From assembly GCA_013396525.1 (NCBI GenBank), contig VWYX01000394.1:1-64000 (forward strand): a DNA stretch of 64,000 nucleotides, given 5' to 3'. Of this stretch, positions 43,266 through 55,465 are shown piece by piece. Every line of letters starts with the position of its first letter. Position 1 is the stretch's first letter. A program made the translations under genes and the position numbers. The notes under the pieces are model-generated. The model worked only from the letters and a program-made list of their open reading frames with translations. It was not told the origin of the DNA and ran no database searches. Origin of the DNA: Chaetorhynchus papuensis. Its lineage: Eukaryota > Chordata > Aves > Passeriformes > Rhipiduridae.

Positions 43266-46200
43266 CTCTCTCCACTTATGCAACAAATCTACACAACAAA
43301 TCTTGAAGCTGTACAGATAAACTACAGATATGGAGGTGAAAAGATAAGTTAAACACTGTGATGCAACATATCACAAAGGTAGCACCACTTTTTTCTCTCA
43401 GTAAAAAACTTCTTAGCACACCTAATATGAACCTAAAACTCTTCCCAGAGTTTTCAGGAAGCAATTCTTCATTCTGTATTTATGGTCTGTGTTCCATATT
43501 TCTACATGTGTAGCCTTAGTTTTGCTAATATTAACGTAATATCAAAGCAGGCCAGTCTTATAAATCAGTTTGGACATCAAATAATCCATATGATTACATT
43601 TTTGTGATTACTTAACATGACTGTTACCGGCAACAACTTCATAATTCCAAATCATAAATCAAAAATATTTAATAAGCTTTAAAAGCATTAGTTGATGTGG
43701 AGCCTCTTTTCAGCAACTTTCCCAATTAACCATGGGTTGTCATTGGCAGTTCATTTCAGATCACCCTGTCAGCTATTTGCAGTCTGTCTACAAGGACAAA
43801 ATGCAGATTATATAGAGCATAGAAAGCAAAGTATAGGTGAAATTGTGGAAATGATAAAGTTTATTAAAATGAGAAAAGGGAACATACTGCCTTCTTGAAA
43901 AACAGCGGATTGAATTCACAAAATATAACACATAAAACTCAGAAAAACGTGTCTACATTTTGGGGGAAGAAATCTGAACAGAGTCTTTATTTCACATGGA
44001 GCTCCTAATATAGTCATTGTCAGCTAGGATCTCATAGACTGCGAGGCAGTGAAGTGAATAGACATGCTCTCCTCCCACTTCTAATCTGTTTCTCCAGACT
44101 CTCAGCCTGTTAAAACAAACTGCTCTCCTCTGCTTATTTACATATCCAAGTTTGCTCTGGGAGATGGTAAAAAGGTAGAGCGTATATAATTTTTACCAAA
44201 GGCTCCAGCCACATGAAGCTTAAAACCAGAATGTACTTTCCAAGACATGTGGGATCAGAACCTCTTTAAAACCTGTGCTGTTACTGGTTTTTCTATGCCT
44301 AGGCAAGTCTCAACATTTTCCCCCCATTCTCCAGGTCCCTTCTTCCATATGATTAGATGTCAAAACATAAAACAAATTAATCTAACTTTTATAATTGAGG
44401 AGGAGTGTTAAATCTTATAGAGGGAGAGTCAAGTCTCAAGGTCACCTCCAAGTCTTTTTCTTACCATTGCATTACTCTAGTTAACAAGTGACAGGAATTC
44501 TACTTAGGAGTGACAGATTTACTGCACAGACAGCTTCTTCTAGTGGAAGTTTTGACTAGATTTCATCTTCTTTGAGATATTTTGCAAATATCATGTTGCC
44601 GGTTATTATTAGACCTCATGTTAATTTAAAAATAAAAATTCCACATGACAAAAATATTATCGAACATGTGCCTCCTTTGGCTCAAAGTTAGCAATCATCA
44701 TGATGAAGTAGACATGAGTTATGAGATTTCCATGGAGAAAAGAGCACTGGACCAGTGAGAGAATGTTATAATCCAGCTGTAGCAATAATTCCAAGCAGCT
44801 TTTAGACAGTGAAGTCTTAATAAACTTAAACACTTGTTTAAACCAGATTTATTGAAGCAGCTTCACATACTGTGGTTCTGGTTTAGGGTTTTCTATTCTG
44901 GGCAGAGCACCAACTGGAAAGAAGCCTTGGAATATGTACTCCCCAGTCCACTAAAGGGTCCTCTGAAAACGTCACATACCTTTTTCTCTGCTCTTCCCTG
45001 TCCTCCCATCACATGTATTACTAATGTTAAATAATAACATAGTTCACTAGTTTATGATGGAAAAGTAAAATTAAGGCAAACCAAAAGGATTGTGTTTTAT
45101 TCACCAAAAGAGGTGAGAGGCACATTACTAAGCCTACACCTGAGACTGCAGGTTTCTCACAGTTCCCAGGCAGGAACTTGCAATTGCCCTGGATATCTGT
45201 GAAAGCTCTGAGAGTGTTGCTTGTTTTGGTTTTTTTTTTTTTTTTAATTAGGAAAATGATAAGTACACTCTAAGTTTTCTATTTGCATCCTTCATGACAC
45301 ATTGGGTCACTCATTCATGCTATGTTGAACTCACTTTTTTTTTTTAAGTGAAATTTTCTCTATATTTCTCCCTCCAGAGCTCTAGAATGGCTTCTATTTA
45401 GATTTTGTGGTTTAGACATTTCCAGGAGCTATTGTCATGTCCATGATCACTTTTTCATAGGTTTCTTTCCTCCTCCCTGACTTACTCAGAGGAGTTTTTC
45501 CATTGGTATCTATTTCATTTCTGTTTACAAATGTAAAGGAATATAATATAATTTTGGGAGTTCTAGCAATCACTCCTTCCTTTCAAACATAAGCCAGACT
45601 GGAATTAATCTTTATTCTTTCCAATAATCATTTATACACATGAAAACAAAGATTACTTCTCTTTCAAAGCACATTAGTCTTCACCATTCTGTGAGGTCTC
45701 TGGGATCTCTTTGAGTTTAACAAGATTCTAGCTCAATTATAGTCTAATAAACTAAAAGCAATGCCTGAAATATTCTGCTTTGCATTGTGCTAATAAGTCT
45801 CCGAGTTTTTTGCTGCTTCTTCAAAAATCAGAACTGTGATGAAAAGATAGAGTGTGACTCAATCAGTGTTTCTTTTTATTATTCAACGTGGATGAAAACT
45901 AAAACTGGAAAGAAAATTCTTTCAAACTGTTACTATTATTGATGCCATCAAGCCTTAATGAAAAACTACGAGAGAAAAATTTTAATCCAAAGCCTTCTTT
46001 AAGCAAAGCAGTGACAATGACTCTGACACTCTCCATTAAATTTGCTTTGGGCCTGAGGAACTGCTATCCATCCTGGCCTGAGGATATCAGACAGCAGAGA
46101 ACAAGGCAGTTCCCTCAGAACTGACACTCACTTTGGTGCCAGCTTTCAGCCATGAGCCTCTGTACGGATGAACTGCAGGAATTCAAGCAGTATCATGGAT

Positions 46201-49200
46201 AGACTTATTTCATTTGGGAAAATGCAATATAACTCCGTAAACTGACAAGATCCAGTCTCACCAAGAGCAATTTAGCCCCAGAACAACTTAGAAACACATT
46301 CCTGTTGTTAAAGTGAGAACAAAATATAAGCTGGTGACTGATGTGCTGTGTAAGCTGGTCTGTGTGTGACTGGGCATGTTTAAACCTCTAGTGATCAGAA
46401 CCAGCCTTTTTAAACTTTTCTCTGGTTATCACCTGTAAATAAACCATGTGCCTGGTTAATGTGCCCTGACAGCTGCACAGTTCATGTAAGAGAGGGACAA
46501 GTTAATCTCAGGGTATGGAAAAGGTGAAGGAACTCTTCAAGAGCAGGTAAAATTTAAGACCCTTTCCCCCCATTCTTGCAAACTTCAGTCTCTGATGACA
46601 TTTGTGTTATTTATTGCTTTTCTTTGGGGTATAGGAAGGGGAGAGAACTCTTAAGATGTAGAATTAACCTATAAGAGGAAGGCATCTGATCATCTTTTAA
46701 TTAAAATAATTTAATAAACATAACTGAGTCCCCTAATAAAAAATGTTAAAAACTGCCATTATAAGACTGTTTCAGAATCTGACTATGAAACTAATTAGGG
46801 TCTTACACTTTCAAAACATCATCCTGAAGTTTGTCCAGTCAACTCCTGTAGACTCCATCTCCATATAGACGTTTCAGGCAGGGAATTACACCAAGGAGTT
46901 ACTAATTTACACTGTATAGGAATGGCAGTAAAGACGTGGAGATCATGTGAGGAGAAATTATTCCCATGGAAGGTTCTAAATAGCTCAAGTTCACAGAAGT
47001 TTAGCAACACAAAAACTTTAAGCAGCCTTTCCATATAGCACTACCCAAGCACTCGAAGTGGCATTCAGGAATGTATGAGCTATACAGACCCTCAGGGAGA
47101 ACACCATAAGGCAGGGGCATATTTATTGGAGAAGCAAGGTTCAAAATGGAAAATAAAGGAAAGACTGCAGTTTGTTTGCTTTCTTAACCCTCTCTTATGA
47201 CCAAATGTAAAATATACCCCTCTCTTATGAAGCATGATGAAAAATTGATCAATTTTAAGTATTTTGTTAAAGATAAAAAGTCACTTTGTGTACCAAAGAT
47301 GAAAGCTAGCCTCCAAATGATTGCTACCAGACTTTAAGAAACTGAGTGATAGGGAAAAAATTAAAACAATAAATTTGACCAGGATAATCATGTAGCAATG
47401 CATATGAGAAAAGTCATATTACATTTTATGCACAGATGTAATGATGGGCTTCAAGCTAACATTTTCTGCGATATGGAAGTGAAATATTTCCCTGAAAGCA
47501 TAAATTCATTGTTCAGCTCTAATTAAATTGAATCTTACTAGAAAAGAAATATCAGTTACACAAATTGGAAATATTTAATTTAGGTACTATTTAGACCATG
47601 ATTCTAAGGGAGGCAAATGGTGTAAATGAAGTTCATATTGCAGAGAACAGAAGACTACTGCCAAATGTGCTTCATAAGTAAGAGTGCATGACTATGAGGG
47701 AAAGTTTCAAATAAAAAAACCTGGTTTTTTTGTACTAAATGAGTTAGTAATTATTCCTTGAACTTGTTGCTTCATATATAAAATGCAAAAATTACCACAT
47801 TTAGTGTAAAAATGGACAGCAAGTCCAATGACAGAACTATTCTTTTTAGAAGAAATGTCTTCAATAGGAGGGCACAAAAAAATTTTCTGATACTGCAAGT
47901 AAGCAAATGAATCAAATACTAAAGCAAGGGGCAGAATTACTGCACTTCCATGGAATTACAGGAGTGATAAGGACAAATGAGCACCAAAGCTAAATTAATT
48001 ACACTTATTACATCATGCAGTGTAATTACATTAGTAAGGCTCTACTTGGACAGTAAAGTGATGCTGTTATGGTTGAAAAAAATACACATCCTTGGGTCCA
48101 AAAGCAAAAGGCATGCTATCAAATGGTATAAATATTTCTGTCAAGATATTAAAGAATTATCACCTTACGGTGAAGCTACATGAAAGCTTCACAAATTATT
48201 TTTACCCTGTTTCCTGGTGGACTTTTAATGAAAACAGCTTATATCTGATTTTTTTATTTTTTTTAATACCTGTGTGTGAGCAGGGAATAAGGCTTTCGCA
48301 TTCATGGACACAGTGAGGAGGTAAGACTGGGCGCTAAGTTCAACTGTTAGATGGTAAATGGAGGAGGAAAGAAATTAAATGCAGACCAGCAGCAAATATT
48401 AGCCTAGGGAATTCAAAACCCATACTCCAGAGTACTAAGTGCTGCCTACCTTCATTCCTTTTATTTGTACCTCTCCTGTACTTCTCCATTGCAATATTTC
48501 CCAGCTCAGGTCCAGTGCAGGTAGCCCCCATGATGGGACGGTGAGAGCAATGGGACATATTTCAGGCAGATACTTTCTTTCCCAACGTGGCAGCAATTCA
48601 TCCTGGTCTGCACCGACCAGTTGTTCCGTTTCAGAGTCTCTCATGCCAAACCACCCCGCGCTGGGTAGCTCTGACAGGTCTATAAGCAGCATTTCTGTTT
48701 CTGCTGACCAGTGCAAGCTCCTGCCCCAGGTGAATTTGGCATCCCATGGTGGACAAGGAGGATCAGGTGGGATGAAAGGAATGTCTGTGAGGTGCTGGTT
48801 TCTTTGGCCAGGTTGAAATAATTAGGATTTCTACATCTATGCCCACTGTATTCCTCTATCTAATCTGTCTCACCCATTTCCTCCTGCAGCTGAAAACCAA
48901 CATAGTCATTAATAAAATCTTTAATGTATGGTCTGAACATATATTCATTTTGTTGTTTTACATCTCAGTTACTCTAACAAAACTTTTTGCGGTCTTCAAA
49001 ATAGGTGACAAGGACCTGTGTCCAAGGTGAATCTGACAGTTAATGTTTTCCATATTTTTTCTTATTCTCATTTTCAAGGTCTCCCATGGTATAATTTTCT
49101 TAAAACTAATGTCTCATTCCATGTTAAAAGTTCAGTTTCTGACACAAGGTTTTCATGCCATTACTTATTGCCTATGTGGTTGTAGCATTGGGTTCTTTTT

Positions 49201-52200
49201 ATTTTTAAAAAAAGCTTTCAACTGTCCCCTCTACAATGGGAGCCCTTATCATAGGAAGAGCTCCTTATAAAACTCAGCTTGGCTGTCTTGCTCTCTGCTG
49301 TTGAATCTCTAAGTGATGCATTTAGCTGAAAATTGAGTCATTTTCCACCTCACCAATCATCAAAAGTTCATTGTTTTCATGTACACCTTCCTCACACTGT
49401 TTTATTCTCTGTCTTTAACCTCCCTGAGATGAGAATAGAGTCCCTGTCCTGCATTTGAATAGCAGCACAGACTGGGACAATCTTTACAGTGTTGTGATAA
49501 AAAATTAAGATGGTCTCAGCAATAAAGACAGAAAGTTGAACTTTGAGTTGTAGCCTCCATTCACACAGATCCAGGTTAAATTGCTCTTAGCCTTACACTG
49601 TTGGCCTTCTCTCTGCAACATGCCAGACCACAAATAGTATTTGTCACCAGTGGCATTTTTTAGAAATTCAAAAGTCTGGAACAATGAAGTCGGTTAAAAA
49701 AGGTGAACGGTTAACCGGAGTAAAAAGTTGGGATGAGGCACTGCTGCAGATGCTGGTTCTGTCCCTATCCAATAGTCACCACCAGGACAGAAATTAGACA
49801 AAAATTTTGAGCATGCAAGGACAACACGGTAATGGGAAAAGCCATAATCAGAAGTATTTCTGAAGCCAAAATATTTTTTGATTCATTTGCATGAGAAAAA
49901 AATGAAAGAAAATCTGGAAAACAATCATGTGAAAACATGACAAAACTGCATCTTACTTGAGTGTATCATCTCTCAGCTTCTATGGCATTTGGTTCTTTAT
50001 TGTGTTTCCAGATAACCACCCTCTAGACTTGATTCCTAAAATGCATTAACAGATCTTAGAAGGACTACAACTTATGTTTTAGGTTAAACAGGAAAGTGAC
50101 TGTGCTGTGCTGCTTTGGGATTTTTATGATACTAACTTTAGGATCCCTGTATATAAAAACTGTGATGAATAGTGACAAATAAAGGCATAGAGGGGTGGTA
50201 CAGAAAAGTTGGTTTTATTTCCAGCTATTTAGAGCATACTGAGTATCAAAAAGGGGCCAAAGAGAAAGAAGGGATCCATGCCACAAATGACTCAAAGAAT
50301 AATTTGTTTCCAGAAAAAAAAAAAAAAATCTAAGCCATTTGACTTCTGGGAAAGAAGAACTACAGGGTTTTATCCTTTTAATCATTTCATGAACTTTTTT
50401 TCCCTCATAAATATTTTAACTTGTCACACTAGTCTCTGCTTTGCATTTTTGTAACATCTGTGGATCTTCTCTAAGATAGGGAGTTGATCGCTTTTCTACT
50501 CAATAGAAAGATCTCTTTATTTTGCCTTGATTTAGCACATTAGATTCAAGCCCAAAAAATTTATTTAGAAACCCGATTTTTTCATTGGAATTCAGATATC
50601 ACACAAAGTAATTTCCAGAAAAACTTAAACACTTTAATTCTTTTCAGTCTCTTAAGGAAAAAAAGGAGAAACTTTTTTTTTTTTTAAACTGAGAAGCTAG
50701 CAAAACAGAATGGAAATATAAAAGTGAGACTAAAGACAAATGCTTTTCTTGGAGCCTGATTGCCTATTCTGAGCCTCATCCTTTCTCCTCTGCTGAAATG
50801 TTTTGGCCAATAATGCTTCTATGAAGTATGTTACTCACAGAGAAACAAAGATATCCTTCTCACCATTCAAACCATTAGGATTTTCAGTATGAATATTGAC
50901 ACCAGCATGGATTAGAGGGAGACTTGAAAACTTTGCTCATATCAAAAGAACAATATTGCAGAAAGTTTGAAAACCAATCCAGGTAATCACAAATACAAAC
51001 AGCACAGGACAAGCCTCTAGCTGGGACTATAGATGGAGTAACTACTTCTAAAAGTTGTGGATTGGACTGCTTAGGGCATCAGAGGACACTGAAGAGCTTT
51101 GGTGCAGTAATACACTGAACATGTAGAAAGAAGGAAGAAAACCCCTCTGGATACTAAGGCAGCTCTTTGCTATTTGATGAGGAATCCCAGGGCAGTTTTC
51201 CTACTATTCTACAGAGGGAAAACTGCTGGGCATAGAAGCTAAGGGGTTCATGGAGCCCACAGAGAGGAAAAAAGGGTAGACATAATATTTAATCTGAAGG
51301 GATAATCTTGAATGGTCAATCAATCTCAAGAATTGTGATTTGAGCATAGTAATCAATGTGTGTTGTCAATTAGTCCGAGCCTAACTGTAAAACCCTCACT
51401 TCATACTAGGTTCTTTGTAAAGCAGTCACATGAGCTTGCAATAAAAGAGCTGAGACAAATAGATAACTAACGTGACCAATACAATTTGATTTTGAATAAA
51501 AAATGTGCAGCAGTTGTGCATATTGTGTTGGATTCCCTACAAATATTTAAGATTGATGTGTCACCAGCCAAATTCATTCATTATACCCCTTGGATTTATG
51601 GTATTATACTTTAAAGCATTTTCTCTTCTGTTGGACTATTTTATTACCCTCTTTGCATACTTGCAGATGGTTTCTTATATTCACACTAGGTACATGATTT
51701 ATTTTTGTTTGCACCTTATCCAGCTGAAGAATAAATGGCTGAATAAAACTTACCACTTGAAAATGGAATGCTTTAAAATACTAAACCCACAAGTTTGAAG
51801 TTCTCAGTGGAAGATTATTTCAAGTTCACCAGAGAGATTAAATTTATATATGAAATAAGCAACCTCTTAATATATGTAAATAACCCCTCCTGTAAAATAG
51901 TTTATTTTTATGTTCTTTATTCCACCAAAACTGCATTGCAGTTTTCCAGTCTTTATATTTACATTATTTGCAACTCTCTCCATAAGTGCCGGTACAAATG
52001 TAACTGATGAAAATCCAGAATCGTCATACAAATGTTCCTGAAAGCAAGGTGCATTTCTGAGCAAATTTGTTCTGATGCGCAATAATATATATGTATATAT
52101 TAACAAAGCTTCATAATATAAAATATCTTCCATGGCAAATAAAACTTCCCCACTGACAGCTTATTCAGATTTCAGTTACACAGACTTCTGCATTTCAAGT

Positions 52201-52679
52201 TAGTGCAAATAATGACAGTAAGAGCCTGAGCAGAACAATGTAAATACAACGGAACAAGAGAAACAGCAAAATTTTACCAACTCCCTGCATATGGTTATAA
52301 CATTTAATCAGTATATCATTAGTATTCTTTATATACAATGTATTTAAATAATTGGCTTGTCTGAACTATAGGCAACAAATTTACAAAATAAAATAATGTT
52401 TCACACAAATATGGAATGTTGGACAAATATATGAAAATAAAATGCATCTAGTAACAAAACGTTGTAAATCAAAAAGATAAAAGATGTCTTCTCCATTTTT
52501 GAAGATTTCAAGGCACTTTCTTGGCAAATCAGAATTCCCTCCTTGGTAGAAAGTCTGCAAGACAGGAGGACATGCCATTTTATAACTAGTTTCAAACCAG
52601 AGAAGCAGACTGCTTAGTATAATTCTGTTCATAAAACACAGTTTCCTGCGGATTGCACAAATCTTAAGATTAACTTCAG
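43266..52679. other. AT-rich non-coding sequence
   Basis: No gene or transposon was recognised. It holds homopolymers (T run 45230-45245, A run 50314-50328), an inverted repeat GTGAAGCT/AGCTTCAC at 48170-48192, and a CGGTTAACCG palindrome at 49708-49717. A somewhat GC-richer patch lies at about 48440-48800. Confidence 0.6.
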
Positions 52680-53130
52680 AATGCCCGTGGGTCCTGCTCT
52701 CCTGTGAGCACTAATGAGTTCTGCCGTGGCAAATCCTCAGTGCCCATGCCAAGAGGTTTAACACACAGTGGTCCGCGCTGCTGAGCATCGCTGGGAAGTT
52801 ACCCGTGTGCACAGGCACGTGGATTTCTGCATTCTGGGTTCCATCAAATGCTTTACTCCCATTTGCAGGGATCTGACTTGGGAAATTAAAACAAACCCAC
52901 CCAAAGCCCTAAAAGCTGTCAGGGCAGAGAGTGCCCAGTATCCCGATCCCCAGCGCCGCGTCCCGCAGGACCTCTCCGTGGTGCTGAAACATCCCGCCAC
53001 CAGATCCCGGGGAAAGATGATTGGCTTTCCCCACGCAGAAGTTCTTTTCGAAGAGGAAAAGACCACGTCACCTTTGCACACCCGTATATTTACAGACGAG
53101 GAAGGAAAATATTTGCATAATAGCACTGCA
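52680..53130. promoter_or_regulatory. CpG-rich patch, candidate regulatory element
   Basis: This stretch is markedly richer in G, C and CpG than the surrounding AT-rich DNA, especially at 52770-52830 and 52930-53070. It carries a perfect octamer motif ATTTGCAT (53111-53118) and CCACGTCA (53063-53070), which resembles E-box and CRE sites. Open frames on both strands (141 and 122 codons) result from the base composition and match no family. It could be an enhancer or a distal promoter for a non-coding or 5' exon of a neighbour. Function is inferred from composition only. Confidence 0.4.
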
Positions 53131-55171
53131 GCTCTTTTTTTTTATGAGGAAAAGGCAGCTTATTTTAGTACTGGCGGGAAAAAAAAGGCTTAAAAATAGC
53201 TGTCAGTTCTTCAAGTGAGAGAGCCTCCTTCTTCAAGGCAACCAAGAATCTCCAAGACTCTCTCAGACGTTAAAGTTATGGCAATTTTCCTTATAGGCAA
53301 CATCATCAAGGGCCACATCCTCTCTATGCTACTGTGTGAGTGGTGAGGAAAACAGATCCCCTGTGCCAAAAAATGGAGCAGAAGCAATCAGAATCATGCC
53401 AGAAATGCAATGTTATTGAGGGATGAACATAGACAACTCCTTTGTTGCACTCCCTATTAACAGGAAAGAGAGAGTGATTCCTGCCACCCTTCAGCCTTCT
53501 CAAGAAAATGTTTCCATTCCAAGAATCAGTGGATAAGAGCAAACATGAAGATCTGAGGATGTCTTATTTATAATGGAAACTATCCACTGTACTGGGTGGA
53601 GGAATGGGGTGAGGGAGCACAGAGACAGCTGGGAAACATTCAGATCATGGCTCTACTTTTTCCTATAATGTCTTCTCTATTTTTAACAAAGTAGACAGAA
53701 AGCCAGCCTAGATACAACTTTAAGTGAACGCAGTGCACACGAGCTGCTAGCAAGGCTTACCATTTAAAACCTTCCTTCCCTATCTTTCATGTCTTCGAGT
53801 GTATTTTTGGCAGGCAAATTAAAACACCTGGCTTTGCAAATCATAGCAACTTTTGATCCTTTTGTGTTTTAAAGATGGAAATAGGATGAGATAGATGCTT
53901 CTGTACTGTGGATATGTAGGCAGATCTTTGACTCATTCTCTTGAAAGAAAAAGAAGAAAGATTTTGGAACACCACAAATCTTTCTGAAAGTCCTGATACA
54001 TGAATCCAGAGGAGTAAATGGATACTGATAAAGGAAAAACAGAGACTAAAAAGATAAAACTGCACAAAATGAGAGAGTGGTGGAGATGTTTGAGAAAGCT
54101 GAGATTTAAAAGAGAACACTAAAAAACAAACAGGAATTTAAGCACCTCCCCAAAAATACTTTTTTTTTTTTTTTAATAGGGCATTCAGAAAAGGATTCCT
54201 GCCTTTACTCATGAAAAGGAGATACAGACAAAGTAATGAGATGCCTTGTCAGTCTCTGGTTCATTGTCCTTGGTATATTCAAAATCATCTGCAACACCTG
54301 GAAATCAAGAGGCCAAAGAGACTGAAAATAGTTAAGAAAAGAGGAAAAGAAAGAAATTATGTCATTTCTTCTCAGAACTGAAATATTGCCATATTTTTTA
54401 AAGCACAGCCACCAAAATGAATCCCACCTCCACTGAGAAATCAAATCAGCTAACACTGACTCATATCCTACTCTTCTTTTCTTATTCTTGATTAGTATGA
54501 ATTGAAGTCTTGATGCAGGAAGAAGTGACATACACAACTCCCCCAGGCTCCAAGCTTGCAGTATTTGTCAGGAGGAGGTGGTGAAAGGAAACCATCTTTA
54601 AAGAAATTTAAATAAATAAAATTCACTGATTTTTTACATTTGATTGGTTAATAATAGCAATCAGTGCTTATTTTCAAATATACCTTTGAAAGTATAACCA
54701 TCTTATCGATATTCAAACAACAGGAGAAAACAGCTGACTTGGAGATGTTCCTTTTATCAGTGACAATGCTGTTTAATTAACATATTTAACATGCTATTCA
54801 TAAACAAGAATGGACTGGTTTCTTTCTCAGACTAATTAGTGAAGCCTCTAGCTTTGTCACGTCTTTATGTTCAGTTTCCTTCCATTACCATGAAATGGTA
54901 TTGACTTTTCAGAAATTCTCAGGAGACAACATGGGAATGAAAAGGGGTCCCAGAAATGAATGAAGTGACAGGTTACCTATGAAGATTGCATTGGCAGGCC
55001 TGACACCAAGATATTCTTCTTCTTCCATGGATTAACAACAAAGTCCTCTGCAGAACAGCCTGAAATAAATGTGCTGGTGATGTCCTTGGGCATTTTTCTT
55101 TCACCAGGCAGACTCCTTCTTGAAATTTTGAACAGCAAGAGGCCACCCAGTGTATAATTATGGACTGTAGT
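53131..55171. other. Non-coding sequence downstream of ALKAL1
   Basis: Nothing was recognised apart from a T run at 54160-54174. The open frames here are short and without domains. Confidence 0.6.
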
Positions 55172-55400
55172 GCCACAAGAGATTAATTAATTTATTACAG
55201 CGGGACCTGCCAGAGGTATCTGTGCTTCTAGGTATTTCCAGGAGGAACCAGCCAGTTCTGCAGTGCCAAAGCTGCATGTTTATACCCTCTCTTAAGACCA
55301 CATTACCACCTGATAACAAGGTACAAGTGTGAAGTAAACCATAGATCATCCAACAAATAAGAAATTGAGTGGGGAAATTGATACTTACATAGCAAACATC
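55172..55400 (-). other. ALKAL1: Probable ALKAL1 3' untranslated region with poly(A) signal
   Basis: Directly after the stop codon the minus strand runs about 205 bases to an AATAAA hexamer (plus-strand TTTATT at 55191-55196). A TTGTGG stretch follows shortly after it. This fits a short 3' UTR ending near 55165-55180. The end is inferred from the hexamer only. A longer UTR or a later site is possible, because AATAAA is frequent in AT-rich DNA. Confidence 0.5.
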
Positions 55401-55465
55401 CTAGGACTGTGTACACAAAGGGCTCATTGCTAATCTCGTTAGCAACCTTGCACACCTTTTGTAAT
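55401..55465 (-). CDS. ALKAL1: ALKAL1 terminal coding exon (C-terminus and stop)
   Basis: This exon encodes the last residues of ALKAL1, a secreted cytokine that activates the receptor kinases ALK and LTK. On the minus strand an acceptor ending in TATAG at 55466 precedes the exon. Its first two bases complete a Tyr codon begun in the 81-nt exon. The frame then reads YKRCARLLTRLAMSPLCTQS and stops at TAG (55401-55403). Human ALKAL1 ends YKRCARLLTRLAVSPLCSQT, as I recall it. The ending PLCTQS separates it from ALKAL2, which ends PVCMEDKQ. It carries the third and fourth cysteines of the four-cysteine family domain. The exon is too short to be noticed as an open frame by itself. Identification rests on sequence match, splice sites, phase and order with the other two exons. 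Confidence 0.95.

Noticed and set aside
46320..46500. Possible LTR with AATAAA near 46437
   Set aside because: No terminal TG...CA pair, TATA box or U5-like tail could be placed with confidence.
48439..48816. 125-codon plus-strand frame
   Set aside because: No recognisable domain. It overlaps a minus-strand frame of similar length and sits in a GC-richer patch, so it is judged a chance frame.
51340..51480. LTR-like stretch with AATAAAAGAGC
   Set aside because: Only a poly(A)-like hexamer and a few CpGs; no ends or duplications.
52768..53193. 141-codon plus-strand frame and its 122-codon minus-strand partner
   Set aside because: They lie in a CpG-rich patch where stops are rare. The products match no family and neither has splice or homology support.
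1..55171. ST18 coding exons expected from synteny
   Set aside because: No CCHC zinc-finger text of the ST18/MYT1 type (CPTPGCDGSGHVTG) was seen on either strand, so only non-coding upstream parts could lie here.
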